16,435 nucleotides of DNA, from contig JAEXAZ010000167.1 in NCBI GenBank assembly GCA_023394255.1, positions 1-16,435 on the forward strand, in the 5' to 3' direction. The translations under genes were made by a program, and so were the position numbers. This document shows positions 1-6,611 of this stretch, one piece after another. Within the stretch, counting starts at the first letter, position 1; the number at the start of each line of letters is the position of its first letter. This stretch comes from Bacillota bacterium (GTDB taxonomy: Bacteria; Bacillota; Clostridia; Oscillospirales; Ruminococcaceae). The notes under the pieces are model-generated. The model saw only the letters and a program-made list of their open reading frames with translations. It had not been told where the DNA came from and searched no databases.

Positions 1-1
1 A

Positions 2-157
2 GCGGGAGTCGGCGTTGCCGTGCAGAATGCGCCGAATGATGTGAAAAGCCACGCGGATTATATCACACGGCGTTCCAATTGCGAGGGGGCTGTCGCGGAG
101 CTGATCGAAAAATTTATCCTATGTGATATGTTTAGGGGAAACTGTGAAACGATTTAA
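2..157 (+). CDS. Cof-type HAD-superfamily hydrolase, C-terminal fragment (5' end outside window)
   Basis: An open frame enters from the left edge and ends at TAA 155-157, giving about 51 residues. It begins AGVGVAVQNAPNDVKSHADY and continues with an ITRRSNCEGAV segment and an AELIEKF helix. This matches the C-terminal end of Cof/YbiV-type HAD phosphatases, where a GVGVAMGNA-like strand, an adenine-like NAPxxVKxxADYIT turn and a GVAxxLEKF helix follow the last acidic Mg-binding motif. Such enzymes are cytosolic, Mg-dependent sugar-phosphate or FMN phosphatases of broad specificity. The catalytic DxD and the GDxxND loop lie outside the window, so substrate cannot be judged. The end overlaps the next gene by 14 bases, which suggests translational coupling. 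Confidence 0.72.
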   Translation, partial: AGVGVAVQNAPNDVKSHADYITRRSNCEGAVAELIEKFILCDMFRGNCETI

Positions 158-1004
158 AAAAATTTACGCGGAGATAACGAATGTGTGCAACCTTTCCTGC
201 TCTTTTTGTGCGAAAACGGTAAGAGCCCCGCGCTTTATGAGGACGGAGGAGTTTTCTTTTTTGCTCAATGAAGTGAAGCCCTATACAGATTACCTTTATC
301 TGCATCTGATGGGCGAACCGCTTCTGCATCCCCAATTGAAAGAGCTGTTGGAATTATGCCAAAAAAGCGGTATTAAGGTCAATATTACGACAAACGGGGT
401 ACTGATCGGTCAGGTAAGGGAGATCCTGTTACATTCCGCCGCGCTTCGGAAGGTGGCGTTTTCCATCCATAGTTTTGAAGCGAACGGGAGTAACGGAAGC
501 CTGGAAAATTATATCCACGAAATCTGCGCGTTTATCAAAGAAACAAAAAATACGCAGCTAATTTGCGAATTGCGCCTTTGGAACGGCGATTCAGAAAGCC
601 GGTTGGGTGAAAATGCGCTGAATGAAGCCGTTTTGAATTTGCTTGTGCGCGAACTTGCAATTCAAATTCCGACGGTAGAAAATTTGCAGGGCAGCCTGAT
701 GCTGCGCGAACGGTTATTTTTAAATTTTGCCGAGATTTTTGACTGGCCCGATCACGAGCGGCCCGATACGGAAGAGTCCGTATTTTGTTATGGCCTGCGC
801 GACCACATCGGGATTCTTGCGGACGGAACGGTGGTGCCCTGTTGTCTGGACCATAATGGCAGTCTGACGCTTGGAAATTTATTCGTCACTCCGCTTGCCG
901 ACATCCTGTCCTCCGAACGGGCCAGAAAGATCTGCGACGGGTTTTCCAGCCGCAGAGCGGCCGAACCTCTTTGCAGCCGTTGCGGCTATGCACGGCGATT
1001 TTAA
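144..1004 (+). CDS. Radical SAM/SPASM domain protein of unknown substrate
   Basis: The predicted product is a cytosolic iron-sulfur enzyme of 286 residues that should cleave S-adenosylmethionine to start radical chemistry. The cluster-binding motif CNLSCSFC gives C15, C19 and C22, followed by a GEP motif at 57-59 and the usual TTNG strand at 82-85. The C-terminal part has a SPASM-like cysteine set: C215 in FCYGLRD, C233-C234 in VVPCC, and C277 and C280 in the closing CSRCGYARRF. That suggests one or two auxiliary clusters. GTG 144 is chosen as the start because AGGGG at 134-138 sits 5 bases upstream; a GTG at 123 is in frame but has no good site. It overlaps the HAD gene and lies 20 bases before the biotin ligase gene. 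SPASM enzymes often modify peptides or proteins, but no precursor peptide is visible nearby, so the substrate is unknown. Confidence 0.85.
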   Translation: MKRFKKIYAEITNVCNLSCSFCAKTVRAPRFMRTEEFSFLLNEVKPYTDYLYLHLMGEPLLHPQLKELLELCQKSGIKVNITTNGVLIGQVREILLHSAALRKVAFSIHSFEANGSNGSLENYIHEICAFIKETKNTQLICELRLWNGDSESRLGENALNEAVLNLLVRELAIQIPTVENLQGSLMLRERLFLNFAEIFDWPDHERPDTEESVFCYGLRDHIGILADGTVVPCCLDHNGSLTLGNLFVTPLADILSSERARKICDGFSSRRAAEPLCSRCGYARRF

Positions 1005-1024
1005 TGGTAAAAGGAAGAATTGAA

Positions 1025-1810
1025 ATGAGAACCATTTCCGAGGAATCAATCAAAGCGTATCTGAATGCCGATTTGGGCAAAGAGCTTTCTGTATACAGTG
1101 TCATTGATTCCACCAATAACGCGGCGAAGCTGCTGGCGAAAAACGGCGCCCCGCATGGGGCTGTTGTGGTGGCGGGCCGGCAGACTGCGGGAAAAGGCCG
1201 GCTGGGCCGCAGCTTTTATTCCCCTGATGCCGAAGGGATTTATATGTCGGTGATCCTGCGGCCGCAGCTTCCGGCCGAATATTCCATATTAATGACTTCC
1301 GCGATCTCAGTCGCCGCGGCCAGAGCCATCGAATCGGTTTCAGGGGTTTCAGTGAAAATCAAATGGGTAAATGACCTTTATTGGAATGGAAAAAAGCTCT
1401 GCGGAATTCTGACAGAGTCCTCGCTTGCCCCGGGCGGCGCCTTGGATTACGCGGTGATCGGCATCGGCATCAACGTATCGACCAACAGTTTTCCGCCGGA
1501 GCTTTCGGATAAAGCAACTTCACTTGCAGCGGCGGGATGCGGTGAATTAGACGCAAACCGGCTGATAGCGGAAATCCTGAACCAGTTTGCCGTCGTTTAC
1601 CGCCAGCTTGAAACGCGGGAATTTCTTGAGGAATATAAGGTGCGTTCCTGTGTTCTGGGAAAAACGGTCCGGATCGTGCGGGGGGAAGACACCTATGAAG
1701 CAACTGCGACTGATATTGACAGGGACGCCCATTTGCTGGTAACCACCAAATCCGGTGAACAGAGAGTCCTCTCTTCCGGCGAAGTAAGTTTAAAAGGAAA
1801 TTGGATGTAA
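1025..1810 (+). CDS. birA: Biotin-[acetyl-CoA-carboxylase] ligase, catalytic-only (class I) form
   Basis: This enzyme makes biotinyl-AMP from biotin and ATP and transfers biotin to a lysine on carboxylase carrier domains in the cytosol. The 261-residue product has the biotin/ATP loop GKGRLGRSF at 56-64, KWVND at 113-117, the KKLCGIL strand with the catalytic-type lysine near 123-124, and GIGINV at 146-151. It ends with the small SH3-like C-terminal domain, from about residue 213, carrying VLGKTVRIVRG. It opens directly with the linker normally found after the DNA-binding domain (ISEESIKAYL), so the N-terminal HTH of bifunctional BirA is absent. It probably cannot repress biotin genes itself. 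ATG 1025 is preferred because AAGGAAG at 1011-1017 lies 7 bases before it; an in-frame ATG at 1004 is possible. It is likely cotranscribed with the radical SAM gene. Confidence 0.93.
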   Translation: MRTISEESIKAYLNADLGKELSVYSVIDSTNNAAKLLAKNGAPHGAVVVAGRQTAGKGRLGRSFYSPDAEGIYMSVILRPQLPAEYSILMTSAISVAAARAIESVSGVSVKIKWVNDLYWNGKKLCGILTESSLAPGGALDYAVIGIGINVSTNSFPPELSDKATSLAAAGCGELDANRLIAEILNQFAVVYRQLETREFLEEYKVRSCVLGKTVRIVRGEDTYEATATDIDRDAHLLVTTKSGEQRVLSSGEVSLKGNWM

Positions 1811-1841
1811 TCTGTGACATTTTAAGAAAACCGGCGTATTG

Positions 1842-1905
1842 ATTAGCAAATTGGTCATAAAACCGACTAATTCAGTCTTACAGTTTGCTACAAGGTTAGC
1901 CAATT
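1842..1905 (+). promoter_or_regulatory. Cluster of TAGCMAAYT-like boxes ahead of the amino acid transporter
   Basis: The 177-base gap before the binding-protein gene is AT-rich and holds three similar nine-mers: TAGCAAATT at 1844-1852 (plus), TAGCAAACT read on the minus strand at 1882-1890, and TAGCCAATT at 1897-1905 (plus). The last two form an imperfect inverted repeat with a 6-base spacer (7 of 9 positions match). The two plus-strand copies are 53 bases apart, close to five helical turns. No strong sigma-A promoter was found. TAAAAT at 1920-1925 with TTAGCC at 1896-1901 (18-base spacer) is the best weak candidate, and it would place a box on the -35 region. An operator is an inference; the regulator is not identified. 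Confidence 0.3.
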
Positions 1906-1987
1906 AACAGGATAAAGTGTAAAATAAACGGAGCGGCAGCCTGTATTGGGGCATCCGTGAATCCATTTGAATTATGGGAGAATGAAA

Positions 1988-2875
1988 ATGAAAAAAATAC
2001 TTTCTATTGTAATGGCGGCGGTTATGAGCGCTGCGCTTGGCGCTTGCGCCTCCGCTCCGGCACCGGCATCTTCCAGCGAGGCGGCTTCTTCCGAGACGCC
2101 CGCCGCGTCTTCCGAAGCGGCTTCCTCCGAGGCTTCGGCGGCTTCTTCCGAAGAGGCAGCGGACAGCAGCCTGCCGGAAACCTTTGTTTTGGGCCTGGAC
2201 GCTTCGTTCCCGCCGATGGGCTTTACCGATCAGAACAACGAAATTATCGGTGTGGATATCGACCTTGCCAAAGCGGTCTGCGAGAAGCTTGGCATGAAAT
2301 TTGAAGCAAAACCGATCGACTGGGCCAGCAAGGAAATGGAGCTCAACACCGACAAGATCACCTGCATCTGGAACGGCCTGACCATCACGGATGAACGGAA
2401 AGAAGCATTTGAGCTGAGCCGTGCCTATATGAGCAACGACCAGGTGGTGGTTGTCATGAATGATTCCGCAATCAAGTCCAAAGCCGACCTTGCCGGTAAG
2501 GTTGTTGCCGCGCAGTCCGATTCCTCCGGGCTTGAGGCACTGCAAAAGGATGAAATCTATTCTTCCATCAAAGATGGAGCGGCCAAAGAATATGCCGACT
2601 ATGTTACCGCGATGGGCGACCTTGAGCTTGGACGCTGTGATGCCATTGTCATGGATTCCGTCGTTGCCAACTACTATATCACCGCAAACGCGAAGCCGAT
2701 GACCGTTCTGGAAGATAAAATGGCTGCCGAGGAATACGGCATCGCTTTCAAGAAAGGCGAAACAGCCCTGCTGGAAGCGGTTGAAAAGGCGCTCTCCGAC
2801 CTTGCGGCAGAAGGTACAATCGCAGAAATTTCTCAGAAGTGGTTCGGGCAGGATGACCTGATCACCACTTATTAA
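1988..2875 (+). CDS. Amino acid ABC transporter substrate-binding lipoprotein
   Basis: This is the extracellular receptor of an ABC importer, lipid-anchored on the outer face of the membrane. The 295-residue precursor has a lipoprotein signal peptide ending in the lipobox LGAC, with C20 as the lipidated residue. Next comes a flexible Ser/Ala/Glu linker at about 21-61 and then a family 3 solute-binding domain. Hallmarks are the first strand VLGLDASFPPMGF, GVDIDLAKAV at 88-97, KEMELN near 115-120, and NGLTITDERKE with R137 where family members bind the ligand carboxylate. A late Asp in DAIVMDSVV may bind the amino group. Polar amino acid or cystine uptake fits best; the exact ligand is not readable. 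The ATG at 1988 has GGGAG at 1976-1980 with 7-base spacing, whereas the ATG at 1982 is too close. A hairpin and a new promoter separate it from its permease. Confidence 0.92.
   Translation: MKKILSIVMAAVMSAALGACASAPAPASSSEAASSETPAASSEAASSEASAASSEEAADSSLPETFVLGLDASFPPMGFTDQNNEIIGVDIDLAKAVCEKLGMKFEAKPIDWASKEMELNTDKITCIWNGLTITDERKEAFELSRAYMSNDQVVVVMNDSAIKSKADLAGKVVAAQSDSSGLEALQKDEIYSSIKDGAAKEYADYVTAMGDLELGRCDAIVMDSVVANYYITANAKPMTVLEDKMAAEEYGIAFKKGETALLEAVEKALSDLAAEGTIAEISQKWFGQDDLITTY
2048..2170 (+). repeat. Degenerate tandem repeats encoding a Ser/Ala/Glu linker
   Basis: Codons for residues 21-61 of the binding lipoprotein repeat variations of GCGGCTTCTTCCGAG, giving recurring EAASSE-like units. 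The segment tethers the binding domain to its lipid anchor. Such in-frame repeats can change length by slippage without breaking the gene. Linkers of this kind are common in clostridial lipoproteins. Confidence 0.6.
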
Positions 2876-2892
2876 TCTGATTCCAAAATGAA

Positions 2893-2940
2893 ATCACCGC
2901 ACTCCCATTCGGGCTGAGAATGGGAGTGCTGATTGTTTTC
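2893..2940 (+). terminator. Intercistronic hairpin, weak terminator or mRNA stabiliser
   Basis: A perfect 12-base-pair stem pairs GCACTCCCATTC (2899-2910) with GAATGGGAGTGC (2918-2929) around a 7-base loop. ATCA at 2893-2896 and TGAT at 2930-2933 can extend it across a CC bulge. The tail is only GTTTTC, so termination is probably partial. It sits just after the binding-protein gene and before its permease, the usual place for an element that gives more receptor than permease. Confidence 0.65.
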
Positions 2941-2954
2941 TGGGAAGAAATACT

Positions 2955-2983
2955 TTCACGATTCTTCTTGCTAGCGTTATAAA
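2955..2983 (+). promoter_or_regulatory. Sigma-A promoter for the permease-ATPase pair
   Basis: TTCACG at 2955-2960 and TATAAA at 2978-2983 are separated by exactly 17 bases and match the consensus at 4 of 6 and 5 of 6 positions. The -10 ends 22 bases before the start codon of the permease gene. Lying directly after the hairpin, it could supply transcripts for the two downstream genes independently of the binding-protein gene. Confidence 0.45.
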
Positions 2984-3004
2984 GAGAAACAGGAGTGTGC
3001 CCGT

Positions 3005-3661
3005 ATGAACTGGAGCGATATTGTAACAACCACGGCGGCGCTGATGCAGGGTTTTGGCGTGGTCATGATGCTGTTTGCCGTCACATTGGCGGCGGCAATG
3101 CCTTTGGGATTCCTTTTGACACTGCTCACACGCAGCCGGTTTGCTCCTCTGCGCTGGCTGACAAACGGCTACATCTATTTAATAAGGGCCACGCCGCTGA
3201 TGCTCCAGCTCTTTTTTATCTATTTTGGGATGCCTCTCGTCTCGGATTTCTTTAAAAGGCTATTCTTTTCCGCGGTTGTCTGCGCGATGGTTGGGTTTGT
3301 ACTGAACTATGCGGCATATTTTGCCGAGATTTTTCGCGGCGGGCTTTTGTCCATCGACAAGGGGCAATATGAAGCCTGTCAGGTGCTTGGGCTGACCAAA
3401 TTCCAAACCACTGTGCGTGTCATTTTGCCGCAGATGTTCCGTGTGGCTTTGCCGTCCATCACAAATGAATCGATTACTCTGGTAAAAGATACCGCGCTGG
3501 TTTTTGCTATTTCCGTTCCGGAAATTCTGCACTATGCAAAAGTTGCGGTCAGCCGGACGGGAAGTGTGTTCCCGTATATAATTGCATTCGTGATCTATCT
3601 GATTGTAAATACTCTTCTTCAGCTGTTCTTCAATTGGCTTGAGAAGAAAACCAGCTATTGA
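3005..3661 (+). CDS. Amino acid ABC transporter permease (HisM/GlnP type)
   Basis: This is the membrane channel of the amino acid importer, 218 residues long, which is usual for the family. Hydrophobic segments are near 13-40, 58-80, 88-108, 150-172 and 188-212. The RATPLMLQLFF stretch at 61-71 corresponds to the RGTPLLVQL signature of polar amino acid permeases. The cytoplasmic EAA loop that docks on the ATPase spans about 121-143 (YEACQVLGL, then VRVILPQ), and KDTAL is at 161-165. The ATG at 3005 follows AGGAG at 2991-2995 with 9-base spacing. The TGA is 15 bases before the ATPase start. Only one permease gene is present, so it should work as a homodimer. Confidence 0.93.
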   Translation: MNWSDIVTTTAALMQGFGVVMMLFAVTLAAAMPLGFLLTLLTRSRFAPLRWLTNGYIYLIRATPLMLQLFFIYFGMPLVSDFFKRLFFSAVVCAMVGFVLNYAAYFAEIFRGGLLSIDKGQYEACQVLGLTKFQTTVRVILPQMFRVALPSITNESITLVKDTALVFAISVPEILHYAKVAVSRTGSVFPYIIAFVIYLIVNTLLQLFFNWLEKKTSY

Positions 3662-3676
3662 TTGGAGGACGGAACA

Positions 3677-4432
3677 ATGGAATTGATTCAGGTAAAAGGG
3701 CTGAAAAAGAGTTTTCAGGATACCGACGTGCTTACCAACGTCAGTTTTTCGGTCAACAAAGGCGATGTAATTGCGGTAATCGGCCCTTCCGGAGCCGGTA
3801 AAAGCACAATGCTGCGTTGTCTGATCAATCTCGAACAGGTGGATGGCGGAACGATCACGGTGGAAGGGGAAACCCTTGTCGGGGATGGTTCCTATCCTGA
3901 CCATGTAAAGGTTAAAAGCATTACATCAAAGATGGGCATGGTTTTTCAAAGCTTCAACCTTTTTCCGCATCTGTCTGTCCGAAAAAATCTGACAATGCCT
4001 TTCATGCAGGTGAAGGGCGCGTCGAAAGAAGAAGCGGACAGGCTTGCCGAATCCCTGATCGGCAAAGTCGGGCTAAGCGGGAAAATGGACACGATGCCTT
4101 CCACGCTGTCGGGTGGACAAAAGCAGCGTGTCGCAATCGCACGCGCGCTGATGCTGAACCCGGATATCATGCTGTTTGACGAGCCTACTTCCGCGCTGGA
4201 CCCGCAGCTTACCGCGGAAGTGCTGAACGTGATGAAACAGCTGGCCGCCGACCATATGACCATGCTGGTCGTCACACATGAGATGTCCTTCGCGCGCGAC
4301 GTGGCAAATAAGATTTTGTTTATGTGCGACGGGGAAATTGCGGAGGAAGGCGCGCCCGAAGAGGTGTTCCGGCATCCCAAAGACCGGAGGACCGCTGAAT
4401 TTTTCGGCGCTTCCAGTGGGAACAAGGCCTGA
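3677..4432 (+). CDS. Amino acid ABC transporter ATP-binding protein (GlnQ/HisP type)
   Basis: This cytosolic ATPase powers the importer encoded just upstream. The 251-residue product shows the full set of ABC motifs: Walker A GPSGAGKS at 36-43, Q91 of the Q-loop in FQSFNLFPH, signature LSGGQKQ at 144-150, Walker B MLFDEP at 165-170 with E169 as the catalytic glutamate, the D-loop SALD, and the switch H201 in VVTHEMSFA. The spacing and the THEMSFARDVA stretch are typical of the polar amino acid subfamily. The ATG at 3677 is chosen because GGAGG at 3664-3668 lies 8 bases upstream; an in-frame TTG at 3662 would overlap that site. It ends the transporter operon before the terminator at 4477. Confidence 0.95.
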   Translation: MELIQVKGLKKSFQDTDVLTNVSFSVNKGDVIAVIGPSGAGKSTMLRCLINLEQVDGGTITVEGETLVGDGSYPDHVKVKSITSKMGMVFQSFNLFPHLSVRKNLTMPFMQVKGASKEEADRLAESLIGKVGLSGKMDTMPSTLSGGQKQRVAIARALMLNPDIMLFDEPTSALDPQLTAEVLNVMKQLAADHMTMLVVTHEMSFARDVANKILFMCDGEIAEEGAPEEVFRHPKDRRTAEFFGASSGNKA

Positions 4433-4436
4433 AAGA

Positions 4437-4458
4437 ATTGGTATAAAATTGGTATAAA
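4437..4458 (+). repeat. Two tandem copies of an 11-base AT-rich unit
   Basis: ATTGGTATAAA occurs twice back to back, directly after the ATPase stop codon and before the terminator. Each copy contains a TATAAA, but no -35 element lies at a usable distance, so it is recorded only as a short direct repeat. Confidence 0.5.
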
Positions 4459-4476
4459 ATAGGATTATTTTTCAGA

Positions 4477-4512
4477 GATACCTGCCGGGCATCCCCGGCA
4501 GGTATCTTTTTT
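4477..4512 (+). terminator. Strong intrinsic terminator of the transporter operon
   Basis: A perfect 13-base-pair stem pairs GATACCTGCCGGG (4477-4489) with CCCGGCAGGTATC (4494-4506) around the CATC loop, followed by six T residues at 4507-4512. It marks the boundary between the amino acid transporter and the surface-acylation genes. The remaining gap to the next gene, 4513-4600, holds its ribosome binding site; no convincing promoter was found there. Confidence 0.93.
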
Positions 4513-4600
4513 AGGTACGGACTGTCATTTCGGTTGGACATTCAGCGTAAACTATGAACGGGGACTGGTTGTTCCTATGCTTGCCTGAAGGAGAGGAAAC

Positions 4601-5119
4601 ATGAAAAGAACCGTAGCAAAATCGCTGAACGCAGTCATACTGAGTATTTTTTTGCTTATCGGATGCGGTTCGAAGGCAGTGCCGCTGACGGATGAGTTGG
4701 TACAAATGAAAAACGGGCAGTCTTTACAGGATGTTGCGGACCAAATAGCAGAAAAAGTCGGAATGCAAATGCCCGCGGATGTCGATGAAACAGCGCTCAG
4801 GGAACTGTTTTATGTCAGCAAAAACGATGCTGAGGAATTTGCGGGCAAAATGGCGATGCAGGCCGGCGATACGGAGCAAATCGTCGCAGTCAAAGCGAGC
4901 CCCAGGAAAAAGCAGGCAGTTATAAACAGTCTTGGAAGGCGCCTGTCCGAAGCCCAGTCCTTCCTTTCCGAAGAAAAGAAAACCGCAGGGAACGGACAGA
5001 TCATCGAAAAAGGGAATTACGTGTTTCTGCTGATTCTGAATGACGCGGCGGAAGACCGCAATGTGGATATGGAGGATGCCGTTGCTCTGCTTAACGAAGC
5101 TTTCTTAGGAGAAAGTTAG
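4601..5119 (+). CDS. DUF4358-family lipoprotein
   Basis: The product is a 172-residue predicted lipoprotein of unknown biochemical role. A basic N-terminus (MKR) and hydrophobic core end in the lipobox LIGC, with C22 as the lipidated residue, so it should sit on the outer face of the membrane. The mature part follows the pattern I recall for DUF4358: a helix with LQDVADQIAEKV, the central ALRELFYVSKNDAEEF, a strand with EQIVAVKAS, a long helix containing KKQAVINSLGRRLSEAQSFL, and the closing GQIIEKGNYVFLLILND. AAGGAG at 4588-4593 is 7 bases before the ATG. Members of this family often lie next to MBOAT and DHHW genes, as here, so an accessory role in surface-polymer acylation is likely, though no activity is established. 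The family call comes from remembered pattern, not a profile search. Confidence 0.75.
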   Translation: MKRTVAKSLNAVILSIFLLIGCGSKAVPLTDELVQMKNGQSLQDVADQIAEKVGMQMPADVDETALRELFYVSKNDAEEFAGKMAMQAGDTEQIVAVKASPRKKQAVINSLGRRLSEAQSFLSEEKKTAGNGQIIEKGNYVFLLILNDAAEDRNVDMEDAVALLNEAFLGES

Positions 5120-5130
5120 AATTTTTAGAC

Positions 5131-5159
5131 TTGAATAAAGCCATGAAATTTGGTAAAGT
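5131..5159 (+). promoter_or_regulatory. Possible internal promoter ahead of the MBOAT gene
   Basis: TTGAAT at 5131-5136 and TAAAGT at 5154-5159 are 17 bases apart, and TGG directly precedes the -10, giving an extended -10 form. Each hexamer matches 4 of 6 consensus positions. It lies in the 91-base gap between the lipoprotein and acyltransferase genes and could provide extra transcription of the last two genes. Confidence 0.35.
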
Positions 5160-5210
5160 GTACTGGATATGGAAGTGTCTGGTGCGCTTTCTTTTTTAAG
5201 GGGGTATTGG

Positions 5211-6596
5211 ATGGTATTCAGCAGCATCCTGTTTTTGTTTCGTTTTCTTCCGGCGGCTTTTGTCGCCTATTATCTGACACCCGCAAAACTGAAAAACCTG
5301 ACCCTCCTGATTGTGAGCCTGGTTTTTTATTCGTGGGGAGAAGTGCGCTATTTTCCGATTATGGTTTCCGTTATTCTGGTCAATTATCTTGCGGGGCTTT
5401 TAATCGAAAAATGGCGCGAAAAACAAGCGCTGCGCCGTGTGGTGCTGACGGTCTCTGTACTATTCAGTGTCGGATTTCTGGCATTTTTTAAATACAGCAA
5501 TTTTCTGATCCTGAACGTCAATGCGCTGGTGGGGACAGCAATTCCCTATCTTGAGGTCACCAAAAACCTGCCGCTTGGCATCAGCTTTTATACGTTCCAG
5601 ATCATGACCTATACAATCGATGTTTACCTGCGCAAAATTGACGCCGAGCATAATTTCATTAACTTTGGTACCTTTGTGGTGTTGTTCCCCCAGCTGATCG
5701 CGGGCCCGATTGTAAAATATATCGATATTCGCAGGGAATTGCATGAACGCACAATCAGCCTGGCGGATATCCAGGACGGGATTGCCTTGTTTATTCTGGG
5801 GCTGGGCAGCAAAGTGCTGCTTGCGAATTCTGTGGGCGCCCTCTGGACACAGGTTGAACAAATTGGGTTCCGGCAGATTTCCACCCCGCTGGCTTGGCTG
5901 GGGATTCTGGCATTCACTTTACAGATTTATTTTGATTTTTCCGGCTATTCGCTGATGGCCATTGGGATGGGCAGGGCGATGGGGTTCCATTTCCCGCAGA
6001 ACTTCAATTATCCCTATGTTGCCCGCAGCATCACGGAGTTCTGGCGGCGCTGGCATATGACGCTTTCCGGCTGGTTCCGGGAATACCTGTATTTCCCGCT
6101 TGGCGGCAGCAGGGTAGGAACCGCCCGCCAATACTGGAATCTGTTGATCGTATGGGCCGCGACCGGCCTTTGGCACGGCGCAAGCTGGAATTTTGTTCTG
6201 TGGGGGCTCTACTTTTTTGTGCTGATTTCCTGTGAGCGCCTGTTCCTCAAGCGTTTTTTGGACAAGCACCGCCTGTTTTCACACCTGTATTTGATTTTAG
6301 CGGTGATTCTCGGATGGGTGCTGTTTGCGATCACGGACATGAACCAGATGGGGGTATTTTTGAACCGGCTGTTCTGTTACCGGGGCGGCGACGATTGGCT
6401 GTTCTTCCTGCGCAATTATGCGGTCATCCTCCTGCTGGGGGCGGCCATGTCCACACCATGGCTTCGCCGTTTTTCGGAAAAGCATCAGAAGCTGGCCCGC
6501 CTGCTTGGCGTTCCGTTCCTTCTGGCGGTGTTCCTGCTTTCGGTTGCTTATCTGGTAGATTCCACCTATAATCCGTTCCTATATTTCCGGTTCTAA
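5211..6596 (+). CDS. MBOAT-family O-acyltransferase (AlgI/DltB-like)
   Basis: This is a polytopic membrane protein of 461 residues that should pass an acyl group, most likely acetyl, from a cytosolic donor across the membrane for O-acylation of a surface polymer. Family hallmarks are the N-terminal VFSSILFLFRFLP, LPLGISFYTFQ, the FPQLIAGPIV loop, YFDFSGYSLMAIGMGRAMGF and FNYPY. The RSITEFWRRWHMTLSGWFREYLY stretch carries H282, and ATGLWHGASWNFVLWG carries H322, the invariant catalytic-type histidine of AlgI and DltB. The ATG at 5211 is supported by AAGGGGG at 5198-5204 with 6-base spacing; an upstream in-frame ATG at 5169 lacks a site. The stop codon merges into the ribosome binding site of the DHHW gene, so the two are coupled. 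The acyl acceptor cannot be told from sequence. Confidence 0.93.
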   Translation: MVFSSILFLFRFLPAAFVAYYLTPAKLKNLTLLIVSLVFYSWGEVRYFPIMVSVILVNYLAGLLIEKWREKQALRRVVLTVSVLFSVGFLAFFKYSNFLILNVNALVGTAIPYLEVTKNLPLGISFYTFQIMTYTIDVYLRKIDAEHNFINFGTFVVLFPQLIAGPIVKYIDIRRELHERTISLADIQDGIALFILGLGSKVLLANSVGALWTQVEQIGFRQISTPLAWLGILAFTLQIYFDFSGYSLMAIGMGRAMGFHFPQNFNYPYVARSITEFWRRWHMTLSGWFREYLYFPLGGSRVGTARQYWNLLIVWAATGLWHGASWNFVLWGLYFFVLISCERLFLKRFLDKHRLFSHLYLILAVILGWVLFAITDMNQMGVFLNRLFCYRGGDDWLFFLRNYAVILLLGAAMSTPWLRRFSEKHQKLARLLGVPFLLAVFLLSVAYLVDSTYNPFLYFRF

Positions 6597-6611
6597 GGAG
6601 GCGAAGCCGTT

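Noticed and set aside
1904..2545. A 213-residue minus-strand frame with Gly/Arg/Ser-rich segments
   Set aside because: It is the complement of the Ser/Ala/Glu repeat and binding domain of the amino acid lipoprotein. The low-complexity look comes from the repeat codons.
3260..3904. A 214-residue minus-strand frame spanning the permease-ATPase junction
   Set aside because: Both plus-strand genes have complete family motifs. The antisense frame is His/Arg-rich and has no start signals.
4437..4458. The two TATAAA repeats as promoters
   Set aside because: No -35-like hexamer lies 16-18 bases upstream of either copy, and a strong terminator follows at once.
4513..4600. A promoter for the DUF4358 lipoprotein gene
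   Set aside because: Elements such as TTGGAC (4534-4539) and TAAACT (4548-4553) are present but wrongly spaced, so no promoter is called even though one is expected after the terminator.
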